Assembly: GCA_026874595.1 (NCBI GenBank)
Contig: CM049317.1
Location: 78,073,415-78,137,414, forward strand
Origin: Sipunculus nudus
Taxonomy: Eukaryota > Annelida > Sipuncula > Golfingiida > Sipunculidae
Length of the DNA: 64,000 nt
Reading direction: 5' to 3'
Position numbers and translations under genes: made by a program
Shown here: positions 20,549 to 31,559 of the stretch, in pieces
Position numbering within the stretch: the first letter of the stretch is position 1
Layout of the letters: every line of letters begins with the position of its first letter
Notes under the pieces: generated by a model
What the model saw: the letters and a program-made list of their open reading frames with translations, nothing else
What the model was told of the DNA's origin: nothing
Database searches by the model: none

Positions 20549-20969
20549 TTTAGAAGATTATGAGTGACCAGAATGAACATAGCACCAGTATTTAGAAGAT
20601 TATGAGTGACCAGAATGAACATAGCACCAGTATGTAGAAGATTATGAGTGACCAGAATGAACATAGCACCAGTATTTAGAAGATTATGAGTGACCAGAAT
20701 GAACAAAGCACCAGTATTTAGAAGATTATGAGTGACCAGAATGAACATAGCACCAGTATTTAGAAGATTATGAGTGACCAGAATGAACATAGCACCAGTA
20801 TGTAGAAGATTATGAGTGACCAGAATGAACATAGCACCAGTATTTAGAAGATTATGAGTGACCAGAATGAACATAGCACCAGTATTTAGAAGATTATGAG
20901 TGACCAGAATGAACAAAGCACCAGTATTTAGAAGATTATGAGTGACCAGAATGAACAAAGCACCAGTAT
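20549..20969. repeat. 42-bp minisatellite, 10 copies
   Basis: Units TTTAGAAGATTATGAGTGAC... (42 bp) repeat from 20549, with variants TTTAG/TGTAG and AACAT/AACAA. As 42 is divisible by three, the minus strand has a 184-codon frame with a 14-residue repeat (LLNTGAMFILVTHN). The hydrophobic repeat is almost certainly not a protein: it has no signal of selection or gene structure around it. Confidence 0.95.
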
Positions 20970-21834
20970 GGGTCTCAGCAGCTGTGTGAATGTGGTTGGC
21001 CAACACTCTTCTCAAGAGTAACTTAAGGTTCATATACCATGAAGAAATCTGATATTTTTTTCTTAATTTTTTTTATTTAATTCAGTAAAAGCATTCACAT
21101 GTAAACAACAGTCCTGCTTATTTTCCGGGTAACGTTTAAAAACATGTATAAGGTAGGCTTCATAGTAAATTCGAAGTGGATTAAATATGGACAGACTCCG
21201 AAACCGAGAAAGATTTGACAATATGTTCCCGGATTATCCAGGTGTTCAAGTTTATATTAAGTTAACTTTTATGTTGTGCCTTTTCCGTTACCCATAGGTC
21301 GTTTTGACCCAACAAGAAAGACACGAGAATGACCTGAAACATTGCCAAGTTCATAATCCTTGTGTCAGTGATAAGTTTGTTCGTTTACTAGCTAGACTTT
21401 AATGGGGCTATAGACAACTTGCCACTTGAAGTCCGACCCTCCTTCATGAAGCGTCCGATAAAGATTTCAGGTTTATAGGCAAATCAACTGTCTGTCAAAC
21501 AGAAATAAATATAACCCATAGCAAACGTTATATAACGATCTATGATATTAGGTAAACATCCAAGCCATGTATGAATTATCTAAGGCAAATGTTGTCTCAC
21601 AAGGTTTAAACAGGTCTATTAACAGAAACTTGTTTTTCTGTAAAAAATACTTTTGCTTCATATTTGGTGTTTTAGGAATAAAAATTTGTTTATAGAAATT
21701 CCAAATATTAGTTAACCTAAGATCCAATCTTCAGTACCCCCCGTAGAGCTCACGCGTTACGTTACTCATTTTGATAAGAACTGAACTCCGGATTGAGCAT
21801 TTGCAAAACAGTGCATTTTATAAAACAGGATTTT

Positions 21835-22330
21835 AAAAATCAGGATCAGTGATGAGCCGTATATAATATGTCCTGTATTCATACGCAATATATGTAAAAA
21901 TCAGGATCAGTGATGAGCCGTATATAATATGTCCTGTATTCATACGCAATATATGTAAAAATCAGGATCAGTGATGAGCCGTATATAATATGTCCTGTAT
22001 TCATACGCAATATACGTAAAAATCAGGATCAGTGATGAGCCGTATATAATATGTCCTGTATTCATACGCAATATACGTAAAAATCAGGATCAGTGATGAG
22101 CCGTATATAATATGTCCTGTATTCATACGCAATATACGTAAAAATCAGGATCAGTGATGAGCCGTATATAATATGTCCTGTATTCATACGCAATATACGT
22201 AAAAATCAGGATCAGTGATGAGCCGTATATAATATGTCCTGTATTCATATGCAATATACGTAAAAATCAGGATCAGTGATGAGCCGTATATAATATGTCC
22301 TGTATTCATACGCAATATACGTAAAAATCA
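21835..22330. repeat. 61-bp minisatellite, 8 copies
   Basis: The motif CAGGATCAGTGATGAGCCG starts at 21841, 21902, 21963, 22024, 22085, 22146, 22207 and 22268. Copies are almost identical (only TATATG/TATACG and ATACG/ATATG changes), implying recent expansion. The piece GTATATAATATGTCCTGT has a single-copy counterpart in block A near 11154 (GTATATAATGTGTCCTGT). Confidence 0.97.
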
Positions 22331-22446
22331 TGCTCATGACTACCAAACAAAACCTGTACCTACCTATAAAGTATATGTCCTTAGTATCACGACATACGTG
22401 TAAATCCCCTAAACAAGTGACACCGTATACACAAGCCGGTCCTTAC

Positions 22447-22625
22447 CGTGGGTGTAAGTAGTGGTTTTACCTTTGTTCTAATGCTAACAATGCTACCAAG
22501 CGAGATCTTTGCTAACACATAGATACGTCCTTTAAATAGATTTCCTAAAACTGCACAGTGCACAGATTGATAACGTACAAGGAATTTTCTGATTCGCCCT
22601 GGAGTTTCCACAGGATCATGATTCT
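22447..22625 (-). promoter_or_regulatory. Conserved segment with paired splice-donor sites, candidate 5' exon of the intact IgSF gene
   Basis: Block B counterpart of 11306-11475. On the minus strand it begins ATGATCCTGTGGAAACTCC and ends ACAAAG|GTAAAACCACTAC and CCCACG|GTAAGG. It lies 4.7 kb upstream of the signal-peptide exon, which has an acceptor 26 nt before its ATG. It may be a non-coding first exon. The ORF at 22387-22611 (METPGRIRKF...) is not conserved as protein with its block A counterpart. Confidence 0.3.
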
Positions 22626-22859
22626 CCTGTCATTTTTTAGTGTATTTGATTATAAGAAAGATAATCATTTTGTGTTTTCATATGATATTAAATGGAGTAA
22701 GTGAACAATGATAGTTTTAGTATAAAGTAAAAATATTATACTCATACACGCTGTCAGTATTAAAAAAAATATTAAATTCTCTGGATAACATAAAACATGT
22801 TTTTTTGTTCAGTGACCCTTCTCAATCACTTTCATGTATATTAAATGTATTCAAATGAG

Positions 22860-24907
22860 CCCTTATCATAACAAAGATCGATGATGGTACTTGGTACCTT
22901 GTCACGACATAGATCGACGATGGTACTTGTTGCTTTTTCATGAACTTGATCGACGATGGTACTTGGTACCTTTTCATGACATAGATCGATGATGGTACTT
23001 GGTACCTTATCATGACATTGATCGACGATGGCACTTGGTACCTTATCATGACATAGATCGACGATGGTACTTGGTACCTTTTCATGACACAGATCGACGA
23101 TGGTACTTGGTACCTTATCATGACATTGATCGACGATGGCACTTGGTACCTTATCATGACATAGATCGACGATGGTACTTGGTACCTTATCATGACATAG
23201 ATCGACGATGGTACTTGGTACCTTATCATGACATAGATCGACGATGGTACTTGGTACCTTATCATGACATAGATCGACGATGGTACTTGGTACCTTTTCA
23301 TGACATAGATCGACGATGGTACTTGGTACCTTATCATGACATAGATCGACGATGGTACTTGGTACCTTTTCATGACATAGATCGCTGATGGTACTTGGTA
23401 CCTTATCATGACATAGATCGACGATGGCACTTGGTACCTTATCATGACATAGATCGACGATGGCACTTGGTACCTTATCATGACATAGATCGACGATGGT
23501 ACTTGGTTCCTTATCATGACATAGATCGACGATGGTACTTGGTACTTTATAAGGACATTGATCAAAGATGGTACTTGGTACGTTATCGTGGAATAGATCG
23601 ATGATTCTTCTTGGTACCTTATCATGGCATTGATCGAAGATGGTACTTGGTACCTTATCGTGGCATAGATCGATAATGGTACTTGGTACTTTATCATGAC
23701 ATAGATCGACGATAGTACTCGGCATCTTATCAAGACACAGATGGTACTTGGTACCTTATCATTTCATATATCGATACTGGTACTTGGTACACTATAGTGA
23801 CATAGATCGGCGATGGTACTTGGCACCTTGTGATGACATAGATCGATGATGGTACTTGGCACCTTGTGATGACATAGATCGATGATGGTACTTGGTAACT
23901 TGTCAAAACATATATCGAAGATGGTTCTTGGTACCTTATCGTGGCATAGATCGATGATTGTACTTGGTACCATGTCATGATATATATCGATGATGTTACT
24001 TGGTACCTTTTCATGACATAGACCGACGATGGTACTTGGTACCTTGTCATGACATTGATCGACGATGTTTCTTAGTACCTTATCGTGACATAGATCGATG
24101 ATGGTACTTGGTACCTTGTCAAGACATAGATCGACGATGTAACATGATGCCTTGTCATGGCATAGATCGACGATAGTACTTGGTACCTTATCATGACATA
24201 GATCGACAATGGAACTCGTTACGTTATCATGACACAGATCGATGTAGGTATTTCCTACCTTATCATGAAATAGATCGATGATGGCACTTGGTACTTTATC
24301 ATGACATAAATCGATGATGGTACTTGGTACCTGATCATGGCATTTATCTATGCTGGTAATTTGTACCTTTTCATGACAAAGATCGACGATGGTACTTGGT
24401 TCCTTATCGTGGCTAAGATCGATGATGGTACTTGGTTCCTTATCATGACATAGATCGTCAATGGTACTCGTTACGTTATCATGACACAAATCGATGAAGG
24501 TATTTGCTACCTTATCATGAAATAGATCGATGATGGCACTTGGTACTTTATCATGACATAAATCGATGATAGTACTTAGTACCTTATCGTGGCATAGATC
24601 GATGATGGTACTTGCATGATACCTTAACATGACATAGATTGACGATAATACTCGGTACCTTATCATGACAAGATCGATAATGCTATTTGGTACCTTATCA
24701 CGACATAGATCGGTGATGGTACTTTGGACCTTATCATGACATAGATCGATGATGGCACTTGCTACCTTATCATGACATAGAGCGATGATGGTACTTGGTA
24801 CCTTATCATTACATAGATCGCTGATGGTACTTGGTACCTTATCATGACGTCATAGATCGACGATTGTTCTTGGTACCTTATCATGACATAGAACGATGAT
24901 GGTATTG
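22860..24907. repeat. 36-bp minisatellite, about 57 copies
   Basis: The unit ATAGATCGACGATGGTACTT... recurs every 36 bp. The left half (to about 23600) is more homogeneous, and the right half (23700-24900) is more diverged with GATGATGG variants. Each unit has the palindrome GGTACC and near-palindromic GATCGACGAT. Because 36 is divisible by three, most frames on both strands are open, giving 12-residue repeats such as MIRYQVPSSIYV, CHDKVPSTIVDL and VPYHDIDRRWYL. These ORFs of up to 303 codons overlap each other and are not supported as genes. Confidence 0.96.
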
Positions 24908-25574
24908 GTCCACAAAATACGTGTTATTGATGACAAATAAATAGCCTTAAATTATTAAATACTCCCTATCTAGATTTAATTTTTCATTTGAAGATGTAGC
25001 TAGTTAAAATATGTTTAAAAAATACGTTTCCCCTATTGAAAGAATATTTTGACTAAAATGAGCTTGTCTCTCCTTCCTGTGCGCCTCCTATCACTAAATA
25101 TGAGATGGAAATATAAACTATTTTAAAGTCACAGAATTGACTAATAATTTATATTCAGGCTGATTTGGCCTTGAAAATAAAAGTCAAGGTTCCGGTTTCA
25201 AAACACGTTCTAGATTTTGGTAGAGACATTCACGACTCGAATTTCATGAAAACAAATTTAGTGGTTCAAAAGTTATGTGTTCACAAAAATAATCTGTTTC
25301 GGCCTATAAGACCTTGATGATGACGGTCAAGCTCATCGGTTTTCCGATTACGGACGACGCAAGCGACAGACCATACTCTGTATGTCTCCTCTATTGGAGG
25401 GGAAACAAATATGTATGATAATGCATTTAAAGTTTTTTATTATGCATTTTATTATCATTAATAGGGTTTATTAATATATAGCAATACATATAAAACACAA
25501 GCAACTCTACATATATAGGGTATCCTTTAGCTTGCCTGGTGCCCGGTTCCTATATTTAGGCCGACATAATAAGA

Positions 25575-25685
25575 TCACGTGGTTTTTCCATCGCTGGTAG
25601 CTTTACTTTCTAAAGGGACACTTTCTTGTGGTTCAGGTCCCTTGTTTGAACCCAGCAATATAGACCCTCTGTTTTTTAGCTAATC
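25575..25685 (-). pseudogene. Decayed terminal exon of a third IgSF gene copy
   Basis: Homologous to exon 6 of the intact gene (13700-13811). The same acceptor (ACATTTATTCAG) is followed by G ATT AGC TAA, an immediate in-frame stop (25678-25676). The exon is 1 nt shorter before the conserved GAACCACAAGAAAGTGTCCC, so the frame is also shifted. The poly(A) hexamer has become AATATA (25551-25556). No transmembrane, stalk or Ig exons were found to its right before the satellite. Confidence 0.7.
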
Positions 25686-25930
25686 CTGAATAAATGTTTA
25701 TTAAAAGAGTTAATCCTATATTATGATCATTTATTTTTTTTATTCTACACGAAACATTCTATTCAGCATTCTATTATTAAATAAAAGCACATTGTTTTAT
25801 ATAATTTAATACGACAAGGTGCAGCATTGCATTTTAGATTCAAAAAATGTCTCATATAAATCAATACAAACGTCAAATGCAGTCAGGATTTACTTTAATA
25901 CACCAGCTCAAGAAAGACAATGTAATATAT

Positions 25931-27790
25931 CTTTTCCTAAACGAATATGAATTAAGATTTAGTATTATTGAGGGGTGCACGATATTTGGAGAGGTTGTGA
26001 CTTTCCTATGGCCAATCAACTATTAACACAGTGTTACGGAACCTAATATCAACAGATCACGTACACAAATTTTGTCAAGGAGATAAAAAAAAATAAGATT
26101 CTGTAAAACGAGTTAGTAATAGTAGAATCCCTGAAAATACTGAAAAATCGGATAGGTCCCACACGTCTGTGTCCGCTGGAATATTCTCTCAACTCTTTCT
26201 GCTTTAAAACAAAGCCTACTATTTATAACTTCTTGCCGCAAGCCGAGAATTTTCCACTTCTCGAACAGTCTAAAGTATCTAACATAATACACAGTAAATA
26301 CGCCTCACAGGAATCATTTAGAAGAACATCGCTGTGTCTCTACATACCAGGGTTCACACGTGAGCCCAACCAGACTCGGCCAGGCGAGAAAGCCCCAAGC
26401 TAGCATGACAACGAGAGTTCAACCAGTACAGACTAAGCTGAGAGTGAAACTACAATACGAGTTAAGCCCGTGTCACACAATAAAAATAGCACCTGTAACA
26501 ACAGTTTAAATAACACAGTTGAACAGTACATATTAGGTTGGATTTCACGCTCAACCTGGATGGGAATATCGTGGTCCTTAAAAAGTTAACATGAACATTA
26601 TGACAAATGCGATAACATAATTCTATAAACCAGCTTCAGCTGGAATTACCATATCTCTGTTCTCATGTGATGAATATATCGCAATCATTGTGAAGTATTT
26701 TGCCATATTTGGGATTATTGTGTCATGCAAATTAAATGCATGGTAATAAATTTTTACCATTCGGCAGGATGGTTAATGAAACCTTTGGCCCATACTGTCT
26801 ATCTTGTATAAAATAATATCACACAAAACATGCAGACAGGGGAAATGGTACATACTACACGTGTTCGTTTGGGACAGTTACCAAAACTGTGCAAATTTTG
26901 TGCTTGCCTGGTGATTGACTGTTTACATTGCCATTGCACTTGATTGGTTGCTCACAACTGCACTGCTTTCTTTTCCAATGTCCGCAGATGTCCAGGATCT
27001 ACATTGGAAGTTAAGACTACATATATCTTAATTATCAAACAAGGAAAAGGAAATACAGGTAAAAAGAATTGTGTAACATGAAGTTAATCGATGTAGATTT
27101 GCATGTACTTGAGAGTAACATTTACTAAAATTATATTGAAAACGATATGTATTACATTTGGTTATCATCTGGCCTAAACATTGTGCGATAACGATATCGG
27201 GCATTTGCAGATTTATTGCATATGCCTTGGTTTAAGGATATGAAGTAACCTGAATATTATTATCATTCCTCATAAAGTACTGTTTACCTGGGTTTTAAAA
27301 AAGCGGAGGCAACAAAAAAATATCATATGTAAAATGTGAACATAGCCGACCATTATTTTTAAGTCGAATAAGTTGCATTTAATATGAATATGTTACTTTA
27401 AGTCTTTTGTGTACTACCAACATGTACCCGCCTGCATTTTATAGGTAATTTTCATGAAAGCGTTAGATTTTGTAAAATTTCATAGACATACTTCCGAGTT
27501 GAATACCTGTATGAAATAAAAAAAAAAAGTTTTTTTTTTCTCACAAAACAAAAGTTACAACAAATACAGAGTATATGACATTTACAAAGGCACAACACAC
27601 ATATACTAAAACTTGTTGTTTTATAATTTTTAGAATCATAACATATACCGAGGTCGGCCTGTCCACTCAGCCTGATGATAAAAAACATCAGTAAAGCTCT
27701 TCGCCCCTAAGCACCACTACAGGCCGTGAGAGAGCAAGGCGCCCTCGTAAACAGCATCTTTATCATGTTCAAGTACTAGTGAAAGCAGAA
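25931..27790. other. No gene seen between block B and the satellite
   Basis: AT-rich unique-looking DNA. The minus-strand ORF at 27452-27688 includes a poly-K/F tract and no recognisable domain. A GC-richer stretch at 27696-27750, just before the array, resembles nothing I know. Confidence 0.45.
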
Positions 27791-30700
27791 CCTCCATCTG
27801 GAACTTCATTTTTGATCAAATTCCCTTCACAGTTGGCCCTGCACTTAGTATTCTGGATGAACTTCATATTAGACAAACTTTCCTTCACAGTTGGCGCTGC
27901 ACTTAGTATTCTGGATGAACTTCATATTAGACGAACTTCCCTTCACAGTTGGCGCTGCACTTAGTATTCTGGATGAACTTCATATTAGACAAACTTCCCT
28001 TCACAGTTGGCGCTGCACTTAGTATTCTGGATGAACTTCATATTAGATAAACTTCCCTTCACAGTGAGCACTGCACTTAGCATTCTGGATGAACTTCATA
28101 TTAGATAACTTCCCTTCACAGTAAGCACTGCACTTAGTATCCTGGATGAACTTCATATTAGATAACTTCCCTTCACAGTTGGCACTGCACTTAGTATTCT
28201 GGATGAACTTAATATTAGACAAACTTCCCTTCACAGTTGGCGCTGTACTTAGTATTCTGGATGAAATTCATATTAGACAAACTTCCCTTCACAGTTGGCG
28301 CCGCACCTAGTATTCTGGATGAACTTCATATTAGACAAACTTCCCTTCACAGTTGGCGCCGCACTTATTATTCTGGATGAACTTCATATTAGACAAACTT
28401 CCCTTCACAGTTGGCGCTGCACTTAGCATTCTGGGTGAAACATATATTAGACAAACTTCCCTTCACATTTTGCGCTGCACTTAGCATTCTGGATGAACTT
28501 CATATTAGATAAACTTCCCTTCACAGTTGGCGCTGTACTTAGTATTCTGGATGAACTTCATATTAGATAAACTTCCCTTCACAGTTAGCGCTGCACTTAG
28601 TATTCTGGATGAACTTCATATTAGACAAACTTCACTTCACAGTTAGCGCTGCACTTAGTATTCTGGATGAACTTCATATTAGACAAACTTCCCTTCACGG
28701 TTGGAGCTGCACTTAGTATTCTAGATGAACTTCATATTAGACAAACTTCCCTTAACAGCTGGCGCTGCACTTAGTATTCTAGATGAACTTCATATCAGAT
28801 AAACTTCCCTTCACAGCTGGCGCTGAACTTAGTATTCTGGATGAACTTCAGATCAGATGAGCTTCCCTTCACAGCTGGCGCTGCACTTAGTATTCTGGAT
28901 GAACTCCATATTAGACAAACTTCCCTTCACGGTTGGCGCTGCACTTAGCATTCTGGATGAACTTCATATAAGACAAACTTCCCTTCACAGCTGGCGCTGC
29001 ACTTAGTATTCTAAATGAACTTCATATTAGATAACTTCCCTTCACAGTTAGCACTGCACTTAGCATTCTGGATGAACTTCATATTAGACAAACTTCCCTT
29101 CACAGTTGGCGCTGCACTTAGCATTCTCGGTGAAACTCATATTAGACAAACTTCCATTCACAGTTTGCGCTGCACTTAGCATTCTGGATGAACTTCATAT
29201 TAGATAAACTTCCCTTCACAGTTGGCGCTGTACTTAGTATTCTAGATGAATTTCATATCAGATAAACTTCCCTTCACAGCTGGCGCTGAACTTAGTATTC
29301 TGGATGAACTTCATATCAGATAAACTTCCCTTCACAGCTGGCGCTGCACTTAGTATTCTGGATGAACTTTATATTAGACAAACTTCCCTTAACGGTTGGC
29401 GCTGCACTTAGCATTCTGGATGAACTTCATATTAGACAAACTTCCTTTCACAGTTGGCGCTGCACTTAGTATTCTAAATGAACTTCATATTAGATAACTT
29501 CCCTTCACAGTTAGCACTGCACTTAGTATTCTGGATGAACTTCATATTAGACAAACTTCCCTTCACAGTTGGCGCCGCACTTTGCATTCTGGATGAACTT
29601 CATATTAGATAAACTTCCATTCACAGCTGGCGCTGCACTTAGCATTCTGGATGAACTTCATATAAGATAAACTTCCCTTCACAGTTAGCGCTGCACTTAG
29701 TATTCTGGATGAACTTCATATTAGACAAACTTCCCTTCACAGTTAGCGCTGCACTTAGTATTCTGGATGAACAATCAAATTAGACAAACTTCCCTTCACA
29801 GTTGGCGCTGCACTTAGCATTCTGGATGAACTTCATATTAGACAAATTTCCCTTCACAGTTGGCGCTGCACTTAGCATTCTGGATGAAGTTCATATTAGA
29901 TAAACTTCCCTTCACAGTTAGCACTGCACTTAGTATTCTGGATGAACTTCATATTAGATAAACTTCCATTCACAGCTGGCGCTGCACTTAGCATTCTGGA
30001 TGAACTTCATATAAGATAAACTTCCCTTCACAGTTAGCGCTGCACTTAGTATTCTGGATGAACTTCATATTAGACAAACTTCCCTTCACAGTTAGCGCTG
30101 CACTTAGTATTCTGGATGAACAATCAAATTAGACAAACTTCCCTTCACAGTTGGCGCTGCACTTAGCATTCTGGATGAACTTCATATTAGACAAACTTCC
30201 CTTCACAGTTGGCGCTGCACTTAGCATTCTGGATAAAGTTCATATTAGATAAACTTCCCTTCACAGTTAGCACTGCACTTAGTATTCTGGATGAACTTCA
30301 TATTAGATAACTTCCCTTCACAGTTAGCGCTGCACTTAGTATTCTGGATGAACTTCATACTAGACAAATTTCCCTTCACAGTTGGCGCCGCACTTAGCAT
30401 TCTGGATGAACTTCATATTAAATAAACTTCCATTCACAGTTGGCGCTGCACTTAGCATTCTGGATGTACTTCATATAAGATAAACTTCCCTTCACAGTTA
30501 GCGCTGCACTTTGTATTCTGGATGAACTTCATATTAGACAAACTTCCCTTCACAGTTGGCGCTGCACTTAGTATTCTGGATGAACTTCATATTAGACAAA
30601 CTTCCCTTCACAGTTCGCGCTGCACTTAGTATTCTGGATGAACTTAATATTAGACAAACTTCCCTTCACAGTAGGCGCTGCACTTAGTATTCTGGATGAA

Positions 30701-31559
30701 CTTCATATTAGACAAACTTCCCTTCACAGCTGGCGCCGCACTTAGTATTCTGGATGAATTTCATATTAGACAAACTTCCCTTCACAGTTGGCGCCGCACC
30801 TAGTATTCTGGATGAACTTAATATTAGACAAACTTCCCTTCACAGTTGGCGCTGCACTTAGTATTCTGGATGAACTTCATATTAGACAAACTTCCCTTCA
30901 CAGCTGGCGCTGCACTTAGTATTCTGGATGAACTTCATATTAGACAAACTTCCCTTCACAGCTGGCGCTATACTTAGTATTCTGGATGAAATTCATATTA
31001 GACAAACTTCCCTTCACAGTTGGCGCCGCACCTAGTATTCTGGATGAACTTCATATTGGACAAACTTCCCTTCACAGTTGGAGCCGCACTTATTATTCTG
31101 GATGAACTTCATATTAGACAAACTTCCCTTCACAGTAGGCGCTGCACTTAGCATTCTGGGTGAAACTCATATTAGACAAACTTCCCTTCACAGTTTGCGC
31201 TGCACTTAGCAATTTTAATGAACTTCATATTAGACAAACTTCCCTTCACAGTTAACGCTGCACTTAGTATTCTGGATGAACAATCAAATTAGACAAACTT
31301 CCCTTCACAGTTGGCGCTGCACTTAGCATTCTGGATGAACTTCATATTAGACAAACTTCCCTTCACAGTTGGCGCTGCACTTAGCATTCTGGATGAAGTT
31401 CATATTAGACAAACTTCCCTTCACAGTTGGCGCTGCACTTAGCATTCTGGATAAAGTTCATATTAGATAAACTTCCCTTCACAGTTAGCACTGCACTTAG
31501 TATTCTGGATGAACTTCATATTAGATAACTTCCCTTCACAGTTAGCGCTGCACTTAGTA

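Larger units (their letters stand above)
19165..25930. repeat. Block B of the segmental duplication
   Basis: Collinear with block A (9050-14060) in direct orientation through the islands listed there. It is longer, mainly because of three tandem arrays (42, 61 and 36 bp units) and poly-C runs that are absent or single-copy in A. Homology fades at about 25930, just before the position where a transmembrane exon would be expected, so the rest of the neighbouring gene is missing or too diverged to see. Confidence 0.8.

Noticed and set aside
20479-21033. 184-codon minus-strand ORF with a repeated LLNTGAMFILVTHN
   Set aside because: It is produced by the 42-bp minisatellite (14 codons per unit), with no start context, signal or conserved flanks.
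22822-24666. Minus-strand ORFs of about 300 codons (12-residue repeats) and matching plus-strand ORFs
   Set aside because: They are by-products of a 36-bp tandem repeat that lacks stops in most frames. Overlapping frames on both strands are equally open and no gene structure surrounds them.
27452-27688. 78-codon minus-strand ORF
   Set aside because: Contains a homopolymer-derived KKKLFFF run, lacks any recognisable domain, and its length is unremarkable for AT-rich DNA.
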